10,344 nt of DNA, taken from NCBI GenBank assembly GCA_947071955.1, contig CAMTGL010000057.1, positions 1 to 10,344 of the forward strand, in the 5' to 3' direction. This DNA is from an uncultured Plesiomonas sp. GTDB lineage: Bacteria; Pseudomonadota; Gammaproteobacteria; Enterobacterales; CAMTGL01. The translations under genes and the position numbers were made by a program. The notes beneath the pieces were generated by a model. That model ran no database searches, was not told the origin of the DNA, and worked only from the letters and a program-made list of their open reading frames with translations. This document shows positions 1 through 7,386 of this stretch, one piece after another (positions within the stretch are counted from its first letter, which is position 1; each line of letters opens with the position of its first letter).

Positions 1-268
1 TAATTTCACGGTGACGGCGTACGGCATCTTCGCCTTCAAGAACCTGCACCATGATTGGGCCAGAGGTCATAAAGGCAACCAGATCATCGTAAAATGGCTT
101 TCCTTCATGCTCTGCATAAAACCCGGCCGCTTGTTGTGATGTCAGATGCACCATTTTTGCTGCCACAATTTTCAAATTCGCCGCTTCAAAACGGGAATAA
201 ATAGCGCCAATCAGATTTTTAGCGACGGCATCGGGTTTAATAATAGAGAAAGTTTGTTCACGAGCCAT
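1..268 (-). CDS. ndk: Nucleoside diphosphate kinase, N-terminal part (cut by window edge)
   Basis: Ndk transfers the gamma phosphate from ATP to other (d)NDPs through a phosphohistidine and balances cytoplasmic nucleotide pools. The 89 visible residues begin MARE and read through TFSIIKPDAVAKN, the family's N-terminal nucleotide-binding segment with its conserved lysine, then GFYAEHEGKPF, FMTSGP and VLEGEDAV near the cut edge. The family is about 141-143 residues long, so roughly 50 are missing, including the catalytic histidine. The ATG at 268 fits the family start, with a modest AGGA ten bases upstream. It lies on the same strand as pepB but 310 bases away, so it probably has its own promoter. 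The identification is secure; an intact active site cannot be shown here. Confidence 0.96.
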   Translation of the reverse strand, partial: MAREQTFSIIKPDAVAKNLIGAIYSRFEAANLKIVAAKMVHLTSQQAAGFYAEHEGKPFYDDLVAFMTSGPIMVQVLEGEDAVRRHREI

Positions 269-318
269 GAGTGTGATGTCCTATCTTTAAATTCATCATC
301 ATTATTATCGGAATATAT

Positions 319-347
319 ACGATACGCAGCACAATGCACTGAAACAA
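319..347 (-). promoter_or_regulatory. Candidate ndk promoter
   Basis: On the minus strand, TTGTTT (347-342) is followed after 17 bases by TATCGT (324-319), about 50 bases upstream of the ndk ATG. Each hexamer matches the sigma-70 consensus only partly (3/6 and 4/6). The surrounding AT-rich sequence offers other choices, including an overlapping TATATT. It is proposed because ndk needs a promoter in this spacer, not because the match is strong. Confidence 0.3.
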
Positions 348-479
348 GCAGAGTAATCTGATAATTAGGTTTATTTCATTCAGACAACACTGCTCTTGTC
401 AGCATCAACTTGCATCGCGCTACATTATACAAACATTAAATTAACTTAAACAATGAATTTCGTGACAACCTATCAAATA

Positions 480-504
480 GGGTCTACACATTTCTCGCAG
501 ACCC
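480..504 (-). terminator. Candidate terminator after pepB
   Basis: A perfect 6-base inverted repeat, GGGTCT/AGACCC, encloses a 13-base loop about 75 bases beyond the pepB stop. On the minus strand it is followed by TATTTGATAGG, a poor U-tract, so it would be a weak intrinsic terminator or only a stable 3' end hairpin. No better candidate lies between pepB and ndk. Confidence 0.35.
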
Positions 505-521
505 AATCAGCCACCGTCAGC

Positions 522-556
522 AAGATAGCCACCGCACTACAACACACCGCTATCTT
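522..556 (-). repeat. Inverted repeat in the pepB 3' untranslated region
   Basis: AAGATAGC (522-529) and GCTATCTT (549-556) are perfect 8-base complements around a 19-base loop, starting 22 bases past the pepB stop. A short direct repeat, AGCCACCG, occurs at 509-516 and 527-534. No U-tract follows on either strand, so this is more likely mRNA 3' end structure than a terminator. Confidence 0.45.
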
Positions 557-578
557 CTGCCACTACTGCTTATATTGA

Positions 579-1895
579 TTACTCGGTTTCCAGCGCATTG
601 ACCTGTGCCGCTCGTTTTAACAACAAGTTTGCCAAAGACCGCACACCAATACCGGTTGCGCCAACAGACCAGAGATCATTGGCTGATTTACGGTAAGTAG
701 CGGAACAATCAAGGTGCAACCAGTTATGCTTATAATCGGTCAAAAAGTGCGATAAGAAGCCTGCGGCGGTGCTGGCACCGGCGGTATAGGCCGCCGTTGA
801 GATATTGCACAAATCAGCAAAGTTAGACGGTAACTGTTGGCGATGAACTTCAGCCAGTGGCAAACGCCAGAATGCTTCATGCTCTTCCTCAGCAGAAACC
901 AACATCTGCTGGCTAAGCGCATCATCAAAACTGAACAGCGCATGGTACTCATTACCCAGTGCCGCTTTTGCCGCGCCCGTTAATGTTGCGCAGTCAATAA
1001 TCAGCCCTGCATTTTGCTGATCAGCATCAAGCAGGCCATCGGCCAGTACCAAACGCCCTTCCGCATCAGTATTTAAAATCTCAACCGTTTTTCCGTTACG
1101 GTAGCGAATAATATCGCCCAGCTTGTAGGCATTGCCGCTGACCATATTCTCGGCGCAGCACAAATACAGTTTCACCCGCTGCTTCAAGCCACGGGTAATT
1201 GCCAGGCCTAATGCCCCAGCAGCTAAAGCTGCACCGCCCATGTCAGATTTCATTGAATCCATAAAGCTGCTTTGCTTTAAGCTGTAACCACCAGAGTCAA
1301 ACGTGATCCCCTTACCGACAAGACACGCCATCACCGGTGCATCAGCTAGCCCTGTTGGGTTAAAATCAAGCTGTAGCATAGCTGGAATGCGATCAGAGCC
1401 GCGTCCAACAGTATAAATTCCGCTGTAGCCTTGCTCACGAAGATCTGAGCCGGTAATCACTTTAAAAGTGATATGCTCACCGCCCAAACTCTTTAAAAAA
1501 GTTCCTGCACGTGATGCGAGCTGCTGTGGACCTAACTCTTCAGCCGATAAATTAATGGTATCGCGTACCCAATCTGCGCAGGTGATCCGCGCGCTCAGTT
1601 CATGCAGTTGATCCGCGGGTAAATCGGGAAATACTACTTTGCGCTCGCCTTTACTGGCACGAAACCCCTGATGAAACACCCAGCAATACTCACTCGACCA
1701 GTTATCCCCCTGCAAAGCAACGTTCCGAATACCTTGAGCGTCTAATTTGCGTGCGGCACGCTGTACTGACTCATATTGTTGATCACCGCTTAAATGAATA
1801 TTTACGCCATGATCACTGATGCTGATCAGCGCTTTCTCACCCCAGCAACGAGCAGCCGGTTCATACGATAAAAAGACAGACATTACATCAGACAT
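579..1895 (-). CDS. pepB: Peptidase B, M17-family leucyl-type aminopeptidase
   Basis: PepB is a cytoplasmic two-metal aminopeptidase of the M17 (leucyl aminopeptidase) family; it removes N-terminal residues from peptides. The 438-residue protein has an N-terminal domain (about 1-165) and a C-terminal catalytic domain. The metal and catalytic residues are all present: K195, D200 and K207 in GKGITFDSGGYSLK, D218 in MKSDMGG, and D277, E279 and R281 in the M17 signature NTDAEGRL. The length is close to E. coli PepB (about 427), with a slightly longer C-terminus. The ATG at 1895 has AAGGA six bases upstream, and its MSDVM start resembles the E. coli protein; M5 is the only nearby alternative. In many relatives pepB directly follows iscX, but here a 391-base gap and a terminator separate them. 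Confidence 0.96.
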   Translation of the reverse strand: MSDVMSVFLSYEPAARCWGEKALISISDHGVNIHLSGDQQYESVQRAARKLDAQGIRNVALQGDNWSSEYCWVFHQGFRASKGERKVVFPDLPADQLHELSARITCADWVRDTINLSAEELGPQQLASRAGTFLKSLGGEHITFKVITGSDLREQGYSGIYTVGRGSDRIPAMLQLDFNPTGLADAPVMACLVGKGITFDSGGYSLKQSSFMDSMKSDMGGAALAAGALGLAITRGLKQRVKLYLCCAENMVSGNAYKLGDIIRYRNGKTVEILNTDAEGRLVLADGLLDADQQNAGLIIDCATLTGAAKAALGNEYHALFSFDDALSQQMLVSAEEEHEAFWRLPLAEVHRQQLPSNFADLCNISTAAYTAGASTAAGFLSHFLTDYKHNWLHLDCSATYRKSANDLWSVGATGIGVRSLANLLLKRAAQVNALETE

Positions 1896-2237
1896 GGGTC
1901 ATCCTTAGCTAAATTAATGTGTATATTCATACTGATATAGTAAAAAATCAGCACAACATTATTTGTTATCCGCCTCTGTGTAGAAAGCGTATTACCCGAT
2001 TTTAAGTGATAATACGTGCGCAATGATACGGCAGTTATTCACAACACAGAGCCTATGACATGTTGTTTATTGTTAGCATAATTCTCTGATCAATGCGGCA
2101 CTCTTTTGCAACCTAACATAACCAGAAAAGTGCCATTATTGGGATACACAGCAATACATTAACAATCTGGCGTGATTTTTTATTCTCAAAACACCGCATA
2201 TCAGGCCACACACAAGCAGAAAACAGATTTAAGGGAT
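1896..2237. other. Gene-free pepB upstream region
   Basis: These 342 AT-rich bases lie between pepB and the iscX terminator. I see no ORF longer than about ten codons with a ribosome site, and no tRNA or repeat family. The region must carry the pepB promoter if the upstream terminator is efficient. AT-rich hexamers close to the gene (1920-1965) are candidates, but none matches sigma-70 consensus well enough to call. One imperfect inverted repeat at 2097-2134 is listed separately. Confidence 0.6.
2097..2134. repeat. Imperfect inverted repeat upstream of pepB
   Basis: GGCACT (2097-2102) pairs with AGTGCC (2129-2134). After a single bulged C (2103), TTT pairs with AAA, leaving a loop of about 19 bases. 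No T-tract follows on either strand, so it does not look like an intrinsic terminator. It could be an operator or a structured leader. Function unknown. Confidence 0.4.
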
Positions 2238-2265
2238 AAAAAAAACCGCCCGGAAAACCGAGCGG
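2238..2265 (-). terminator. Rho-independent terminator of the isc operon
   Basis: On the minus strand the RNA reads CCGCUCGG, loop UUUU, CCGGGCGG, then eight U. This is an 8-base-pair GC-rich stem with one U-G pair, a tetraloop and a perfect U-tract, beginning 21 bases past the iscX stop. It is the strongest terminator in the window for minus-strand transcription and marks iscX as the last gene of the isc operon. Confidence 0.92.
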
Positions 2266-2286
2266 CTGATAACGCAAAACGAAGGC

Positions 2287-2487
2287 TTAATCGGCTTCAT
2301 CCATCCAGCATAGTAAGATAGCTTCGAGGATAGCCTCGTTTGAGCGCTGTGGATCATCACTGAAACCATCAAGTTCGCAGATCCAGCGGTGTAAGTCAGT
2401 AAAACGCACCGTTTTTGGATCGGTATCCGGATAGATATCGAGCAATGCCAGTGCGATCTCTCGGCTGTCACTCCATGTTAATTGCAT
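2287..2487 (-). CDS. iscX: Fe-S assembly protein IscX
   Basis: IscX is a small acidic cytoplasmic protein that binds IscS and iron and modulates cysteine desulfurase activity and cluster assembly rate. The 66-residue product has the standard length and the family motifs WSDSREIA (5-12), DPKTVRFTDLH, WICELDGF and the acidic end WMDEAD. The ATG at 2487 has GGGAG six bases upstream. It is the last gene of the operon, 27 bases after fdx, and is followed at once by a strong terminator. An ORF in another frame across this region (2229-2471) is a shadow. Confidence 0.96.
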   Translation of the reverse strand: MQLTWSDSREIALALLDIYPDTDPKTVRFTDLHRWICELDGFSDDPQRSNEAILEAILLCWMDEAD

Positions 2488-2514
2488 ATCACACTCCCTG
2501 TTCTGTGCCGTGAC

Positions 2515-2853
2515 TCAGTTATGCTCGCGCGCATGGTTTACGGTATAGCGTGGAATATCTACCACTAAATCTTCATCGGCCACACGAGCCTGACAGCTTA
2601 AGCGGCTTTCCGGTTCAAGACCCCATGCTTTATCCAGCATATCATCTTCTAGCTCATCACTTTCAGCCAGTGAATCAAACCCTTCGCGCACCACGCAATG
2701 ACAGGTGGTACAAGCACAGGATTTTTCACAGGCATGTTCAATTTCAATGCCGTTACGCAGTGCAACGTCAAGAATGGTTTCGCCGGCAGCAGCATCAACC
2801 ACCATGCCATCAGGGCAGAGCGATTGGTTAGGTAAAAATACAATTTTTGGCAT
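2515..2853 (-). CDS. fdx: ISC-type 2Fe-2S ferredoxin
   Basis: Fdx is the adrenodoxin-like 2Fe-2S ferredoxin of the ISC system; it donates electrons for cluster assembly and is known to bind IscS. The 112-residue protein has the cluster ligands C42, C48, C51 and C87, seen in HACEKSCACTTCHC and LSCQAR; C46 between them is also conserved. The acidic stretch ESDELEDDMLDKAWGLEPES lies where partner contacts are expected. The start is one base after the hscA stop (TAG, T, ATG) without a strong Shine-Dalgarno, which suggests translational coupling to hscA. The end IPRYTVNHAREHN is typical of the family. Confidence 0.97.
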   Translation of the reverse strand: MPKIVFLPNQSLCPDGMVVDAAAGETILDVALRNGIEIEHACEKSCACTTCHCVVREGFDSLAESDELEDDMLDKAWGLEPESRLSCQARVADEDLVVDIPRYTVNHAREHN

Positions 2854-2854
2854 A

Positions 2855-4756
2855 CTACATGTCGTCCACAGAGTGACCCATCAATGCATGACGGATAGAT
2901 TCATCCATACGGCGGGCGGCAAAATCTTGAGTTGCCGCATCAACGTTTTTAATTGCCTGCTCAATCGCGCTGCTTATCGAACCATGCCGTACAGCACGTA
3001 ATTCGGTAAGTGCTTGAGTGATAGTGGCAAGCTCATCGGCAGAGAGCAGATTGGCATCTTTTTCCAGCGCCGCAACCACACTCTCAATCACCCGATCGGC
3101 ATCCACCTGTTGCTCGGCGAGCATGCGAGCCTGCACATCATTTTCGGCATGTGTCATCGAATCTCGCAGCATTGCTACGATCTCGTCATCACTCAGCCCG
3201 TACGATGGCTTAACCTGAATGGAAGCTTGTACTGCCGATGATTTTTCCATCGCCGTGACACTGAGCAGCCCATCGGCATCAACCTGATATGTCACGCGAA
3301 TATGTGCACCACCCGCCGACATAGCCGGAATGCCGCGCAAGGTAAAACGGGCCAGTGAGCGGCAATCTGCCACTAACTCCCGCTCACCCTGCACTACATG
3401 GACCATCATGGCCGTTTGGCCATCTTTGAAAGTGGTAAACTCTTGTGCTCTGGCCACTGGGATCGTGGTATTACGCGGGATGATTTTCTCAACCAGCCCC
3501 CCCATAGTCTCAATGCCCAGTGAAAGTGGGATCACATCCAACAGCAGCATTTCAGCATCAGGTTTATTCCCAGCCAAAATATCGGCCTGAATACCGGCAC
3601 CAATAGCGACCACTTTATCTGGGTCAATCGCGGTTAACGGGGTTTGGCCAAAAAAGTGGCCGACCTGCTCGCGCACCAGCGGAACACGGGTTGAACCGCC
3701 GACCATTACCACAGCCTGCACTTCATCACTGCTGACCGCAGCATCTTTCAGTGCTCTGCGGCAAGCTAACAATGTTTTTTTAACCAGCGGCAGAATCAGG
3801 GTGTCTAGCTGATCGCGGGTCAACTCACCCTGCCAGTTTGCGATAGCAACGTTGACGCTATCAGCATCACTCAGCGCGATTTTAGCGCGAATAGCTTCAT
3901 CAAGCAGTTGCCGCTGTAAGCTGGCATCTGCACTGGTTAATCCCGCTTGTTCACGTAGCCAATCAGCCAGCAGATGATCAAAGTCATCACCACCCAGCGC
4001 AGAGTCACCGCCAGTTGCCAATACTTCAAACACACCGCGCGATAAACGCAAAATAGAGATATCAAACGTGCCACCACCCAGATCATAGACGGCAATAACG
4101 CCCTCTTGACCCGAGTCTAGCCCGTAAGCAATCGCGGCCGCCGTCGGTTCGTTGAGCAAACGCAGCACATGCAAACCAGCAAGACGCGCCGCATCTTTGG
4201 TGCCTTGACGCTGTGCATCATCAAAGTAGGCCGGAACGGTAATCACGACGCCACTCAATTCACCACCAAGGGTCTGTTCGGCACGCGCAGCCAGTGTTTT
4301 TAATATCTCAGCAGAAACCTGAACCGGATTGACCGAGCCTTGCGCAGTTTCTATTTGTGGTAAGCCATTTTCACTGGCGGTAAAGCGGTACGGTAAACGC
4401 GGGTAACGCTGCTGGATATCAGCCAGTGAACGCCCCATAAAACGTTTAACCGAGATTAGGGTATTTGCAGGGTCTTGTGCAGCTTGCGTACGGGCATGCC
4501 ATCCAACCTGTGGACCGTTTATTGGCGATACGGCAGCAGAGGGATTAGCCTCTGGCGTGGTTGCCACATCAACATGGCCATAATACACGGCAGAAGGCAG
4601 CAAATGACGCCCCTGATCATCAGGCAGTGTTTGCGCCTGACCACTGCGTACCGATGCAACCAGTGAGTTTGTGGTGCCTAAATCAATACCCGCCGCCAGA
4701 CGATGCTGATGCGGCGCAGCCATTTGCCCAGGTTCAGCAATTTGTAATAACGCCAT
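2855..4756 (-). CDS. hscA: Hsp70-type chaperone HscA for Fe-S cluster transfer
   Basis: HscA is the specialised DnaK-like ATPase that, with HscB, binds the IscU LPPVK motif and promotes cluster release. The 633-residue product has the Hsp70 ATPase motifs DLGTTN (25-30), VYDLGGGTFD (223-232), GGDD (255-258) and VMVGGSTRVP (350-359). The hydrophobic interdomain linker LLLDVIPLSLG (about 404-414) follows, then the substrate-binding domain and a helical lid ending MGHSVDDM. The ATG at 4756 matches the family start MALLQIAEPG, with GGAA about ten bases upstream, 14 bases after hscB. It is about 17 residues longer than the E. coli protein; the excess is one extra segment near residues 60-83, between HLLPSAVYY and VGWHART. 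Confidence 0.97.
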   Translation of the reverse strand: MALLQIAEPGQMAAPHQHRLAAGIDLGTTNSLVASVRSGQAQTLPDDQGRHLLPSAVYYGHVDVATTPEANPSAAVSPINGPQVGWHARTQAAQDPANTLISVKRFMGRSLADIQQRYPRLPYRFTASENGLPQIETAQGSVNPVQVSAEILKTLAARAEQTLGGELSGVVITVPAYFDDAQRQGTKDAARLAGLHVLRLLNEPTAAAIAYGLDSGQEGVIAVYDLGGGTFDISILRLSRGVFEVLATGGDSALGGDDFDHLLADWLREQAGLTSADASLQRQLLDEAIRAKIALSDADSVNVAIANWQGELTRDQLDTLILPLVKKTLLACRRALKDAAVSSDEVQAVVMVGGSTRVPLVREQVGHFFGQTPLTAIDPDKVVAIGAGIQADILAGNKPDAEMLLLDVIPLSLGIETMGGLVEKIIPRNTTIPVARAQEFTTFKDGQTAMMVHVVQGERELVADCRSLARFTLRGIPAMSAGGAHIRVTYQVDADGLLSVTAMEKSSAVQASIQVKPSYGLSDDEIVAMLRDSMTHAENDVQARMLAEQQVDADRVIESVVAALEKDANLLSADELATITQALTELRAVRHGSISSAIEQAIKNVDAATQDFAARRMDESIRHALMGHSVDDM

Positions 4757-4770
4757 ATTATTTTCCGTTA

Positions 4771-5292
4771 TTACCCCAACAGGTTATCTTCTAACCGCTC
4801 AATTTCCTGCCGGAGTTTGGCTAAAAATTTAAGTTTACGCACATGATCAGCGGCCTGATCCCACTGCGCCTTTTCCAGATCATCTTGCAACTGCTGCATA
4901 CGCGTACGGTTCATCACCGTGAGACGTTGCTCAAATTCGCCCAGCAGCGTCTCAATGTCTGCGGAGCTCGCCTGCTCAATCTCTTCGAGCTCTTCACGCA
5001 GCATCATTTGCTGCATCAAAAACTCAGGATCACGCAAGGTCTGCTGCTCTGCATGCAATGAAACCCCATTTTGAGCCAGCAAATATTCTGCTCGCAGCAA
5101 AGGATCACGCAGTGTTTGGTAACCTTCATTGATGTTGGCAGCATTTTGTACCGCCAAAAGACGATCACGCTCTGATGCTGTTGCAAATTTATCAGGATGA
5201 TTCTGTTTTTGCAGCTCACGATAGTGAGATGTTAAAAGGCTGCCGTCGACCTTAAAGCAGACTGGCAGCCCAAATAATTCAAAGTAGTTCAT
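4771..5292 (-). CDS. hscB: J-domain co-chaperone HscB
   Basis: HscB delivers IscU to HscA and stimulates its ATPase. The 173-residue protein has an N-terminal J domain (about 1-75) with HPD at 32-34 in NHPDKF, and a C-terminal helical IscU-binding domain (about 85-173). In that domain, QQMMLREELEEIE and the final KFLAKLRQEIERLE helix are recognisable. The length matches the family (about 171-174), and MNYFELFGLP matches the family start. The Shine-Dalgarno is weak (GGGTT), and 49 bases containing a small hairpin separate it from iscA. These features may lower chaperone output relative to iscSUA; that is inference. Confidence 0.96.
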   Translation of the reverse strand: MNYFELFGLPVCFKVDGSLLTSHYRELQKQNHPDKFATASERDRLLAVQNAANINEGYQTLRDPLLRAEYLLAQNGVSLHAEQQTLRDPEFLMQQMMLREELEEIEQASSADIETLLGEFEQRLTVMNRTRMQQLQDDLEKAQWDQAADHVRKLKFLAKLRQEIERLEDNLLG

Positions 5293-5329
5293 GCGGATAC
5301 AACCCAGCGTTGACTACAAAATGATACGG

Positions 5330-5345
5330 GTAAGCGGCGGCTTAC
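5330..5345 (-). repeat. Hairpin at the iscA stop codon
   Basis: GTAAGC and GCTTAC form a perfect 6-base inverted repeat with a 4-base loop, and the iscA TAA lies inside the stem. On the minus strand a partial T run (ATTTTG) follows at some distance, too weak for an intrinsic terminator. It could be an mRNA processing or stability element between iscA and hscB, or chance. Confidence 0.4.
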
Positions 5346-5665
5346 ACATTGAAACTTTCACCGCAACCACACTCACCCGTCACATTCGGGTTATTGAATT
5401 TGAAGCCTTCATTTAACCCTTCACGCGCAAAATCCAACTCTGTGCCATCAAGAAATTGTAGGCTTTTTTGATCAACAATCACCTTTACGCCGTTGGTCTC
5501 AAACACGACATCGTCATCGTTCAATACATCAACAAACTCAAGCACATACGCCATACCGGAACAGCCAGATGTTTTCACACCTAAACGTAATCCCAGCCCT
5601 TTTCCACGATTAGTTAAAAACGTGCGGACTCGGTTCTCTGCGCTTTCGCTCATGGTGATCGCCAT
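5342..5665 (-). CDS. iscA: A-type Fe-S carrier IscA
   Basis: IscA is an A-type carrier that binds iron or Fe-S clusters and passes clusters to apoproteins, especially 4Fe-4S targets. From the ATG at 5665 the protein is 107 residues, the usual IscA length. The three ligand cysteines are present: C35 in KTSGCSGMAY, and C99 and C101 in GECGCGESF. A longer reading frame extends upstream to 5752, but it overlaps iscU and adds unrelated residues, so MAITMSESAENRV was chosen. It matches the family start, with GAGG and GTAGAG purine runs upstream. The gap to iscU is 31 bases. Confidence 0.96.
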   Translation of the reverse strand: MAITMSESAENRVRTFLTNRGKGLGLRLGVKTSGCSGMAYVLEFVDVLNDDDVVFETNGVKVIVDQKSLQFLDGTELDFAREGLNEGFKFNNPNVTGECGCGESFNV

Positions 5666-5696
5666 TACTCTACAACCTCTTTGACTCGTTTTGTGG

Positions 5697-6086
5697 TTAT
5701 TCTGCGCTGTTATGTTTGCTTTTATAATCAGCAATCGCGGCTTTAATTGCATCTTCCGCTAAAATAGAGCAGTGAATTTTTACCGGAGGCAGAGCTAGCT
5801 CTTCTGCAATATCGGTATTTTTAATGGCTGCTGCTTCATCAAGACTTTTGCCTTTTACCCACTCGGTCACCAGTGAGCTTGATGCAATAGCTGAACCGCA
5901 ACCATAAGTTTTAAAGCGTGCATCTTCAATGATGCCGTTTTCGCTGACTTTAATTTGCAGTTTCATTACATCGCCGCACGCAGGAGCGCCGACCATACCG
6001 CTGCCGACTTGTGCATCATTTTTATCAAACGCACCGACGTTACGTGGGTTTTCGTAGTGGTCAATGACCTTTTCGCTGTATGCCAT
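5697..6086 (-). CDS. iscU: Fe-S cluster scaffold protein IscU
   Basis: IscU is the scaffold on which 2Fe-2S and then 4Fe-4S clusters are built from IscS sulfur. The 129-residue protein has all key residues: C37 and D39 in GAPACGD, C63 in YGCGS, and H105 and C106 in KIHCS. The HscA recognition motif LPPVK is at 99-103. The frame is open to 6101, but MAYSEKVIDHYENPR at 6086 is the family start and has GAGGA eight bases upstream. It lies 27 bases after iscS. The C-terminus (KSKHNSAE) differs slightly from E. coli, as is common. Confidence 0.97.
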   Translation of the reverse strand: MAYSEKVIDHYENPRNVGAFDKNDAQVGSGMVGAPACGDVMKLQIKVSENGIIEDARFKTYGCGSAIASSSLVTEWVKGKSLDEAAAIKNTDIAEELALPPVKIHCSILAEDAIKAAIADYKSKHNSAE

Positions 6087-6113
6087 GATCTCTATCCTCA
6101 ATCCTGTAAGAAA

Positions 6114-7328
6114 TTAATGGTGCGCCCATTCAACAGTGCTTAAATCTACGCCTTCTTGGTACATATCCCACAGAGGCGAAAGTTCACGCAGCCGTGTTAC
6201 CGCTGTGCGGCACAGTTCAATGGCATAATCGACCTGTTCTTCCGTGGTATAACGGCCAATTGAGAAACGAATAGAGCTGTGTGCAAGCTCATCATTCAGG
6301 CCTAGCGCGCGTAAAACATAAGAGGGCTCAAGGCTGGCAGAAGTACAGGCAGAACCTGAGGATACAGCCAGATCTTTGAGCGCCATGATCAATGACTCAC
6401 CTTCAACATAGGCAAAGCTGATGTTGAGGTTTCCGGCCATACGCTGTTCAAGACTGCCGTTCACATAGACAGCTTCCATATCTTTTAGGCCATTAAGCAG
6501 ACGGTCACGCAGTGTGCGAATACGCGCCATTTCAACGTCCATCTCTTCTTTAGCGATACGGTAAGCTTCACCCATGCCAACAATTTGGTGTACGGGTAGC
6601 GTGCCGGAACGCATGCCACGCTCATGTCCACCGCCGTGCATTTGTGCTTCCAAACGAACACGCGGTTTACGGCGGACATACAGTGCACCAATACCTTTCG
6701 GGCCATACACTTTGTGTGCAGAGAAGGCCATCAAATCAACTTTGAGTGTTGAAAGATCAACGGGGATTTTACCCACACTTTGGGTGGCATCAACGTGGAA
6801 TAAAATTCCACGGCTGCGGCACATTTCACCGATAGCAGCGATATCTTGAATCACACCAATCTCATTATTCACATGCATGATAGAGACTAAAATGGTGTCA
6901 TCGCGCATTGCCGCGGCCAGTTTATCAAGATCAACCAAACCACTTGGTTCAGGATCAAGATAGGTGACCTCAAAACCCTCACGCTCCATCTGGCGGCAGG
7001 TGTCTAGCACGGCTTTATGCTCGGTTTTACAGGTAATGATGTGCTTACCTTTTTTACCGTAAAAATTAGCAACACCTTTAATTGCCAGGTTATCTGCTTC
7101 AGTTGCACCTGAGGTAAAGACTATCTCACGCGGATCAGCGTTGACCAGCTCGGCAATCTGATTGCGCGCAATATCAACGGCCTCTTCTGCCTGCCAACCG
7201 AAACGATGAGAACGCGACGCTGGATTACCAAACGTGCCATCCATCGTCATAAACTGCATCATTTTTTCGGCAACACGCGGGTCCATTGGACAGGTTGCAG
7301 AATAATCAAGATAAATAGGCAATTTCAT
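6114..7328 (-). CDS. iscS: Cysteine desulfurase IscS
   Basis: IscS is a PLP-dependent class V aminotransferase-fold enzyme that converts cysteine to alanine and carries the sulfur as a persulfide for Fe-S clusters, tRNA thiolation and other uses. From the ATG at 7328 it is 404 residues, the standard length. Key residues are H104 (KTEHK), D180 (HVDATQS), the PLP lysine K206 (FSAHKVYGPKG) and the persulfide cysteine C328 (SSGSACTSASLEPS). The C-terminal SPLWDMYQEGVDL, the IscU contact region, is intact. GGAG lies seven bases before this ATG; an in-frame ATG at 7346 would add six residues not found in the family. One oddity is SATCP near the N-terminus (cysteine at position 13), where I recall SATTP. 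Confidence 0.97.
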   Translation of the reverse strand: MKLPIYLDYSATCPMDPRVAEKMMQFMTMDGTFGNPASRSHRFGWQAEEAVDIARNQIAELVNADPREIVFTSGATEADNLAIKGVANFYGKKGKHIITCKTEHKAVLDTCRQMEREGFEVTYLDPEPSGLVDLDKLAAAMRDDTILVSIMHVNNEIGVIQDIAAIGEMCRSRGILFHVDATQSVGKIPVDLSTLKVDLMAFSAHKVYGPKGIGALYVRRKPRVRLEAQMHGGGHERGMRSGTLPVHQIVGMGEAYRIAKEEMDVEMARIRTLRDRLLNGLKDMEAVYVNGSLEQRMAGNLNISFAYVEGESLIMALKDLAVSSGSACTSASLEPSYVLRALGLNDELAHSSIRFSIGRYTTEEQVDYAIELCRTAVTRLRELSPLWDMYQEGVDLSTVEWAHH

Positions 7329-7362
7329 GTCATTGCTCCAAAACATTTCGTTAGGTTTTATT

Positions 7363-7386
7363 ATTTTAAAATCAATTTTAAAATCA
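7363..7386 (-). repeat. 12-base tandem repeat between iscR and iscS
   Basis: Two perfect adjoining copies of ATTTTAAAATCA (7363-7374 and 7375-7386), each containing the palindrome ATTTTAAAAT. The upstream copy in the direction of transcription includes the iscR TGA stop. The 55-base iscR-iscS spacer is otherwise AT-rich and carries the iscS ribosome site at 7336-7339. Confidence 0.85.

Noticed and set aside
146..361. Plus-strand open frame of 71 codons at the left end
   Set aside because: It lies mostly antisense to the ndk N-terminus, has no family motif, and the ndk reading on the other strand is unambiguous.
3014..3590. Several plus-strand open frames antisense to hscA
   Set aside because: They are shadows of the hscA codons; their translations are low-complexity serine/isoleucine-rich mixtures without recognisable domains.
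5666..5752. Longer iscA reading with 29 extra N-terminal residues
   Set aside because: It overlaps the end of iscU and adds residues unrelated to IscA; the 5665 start gives the exact family length.
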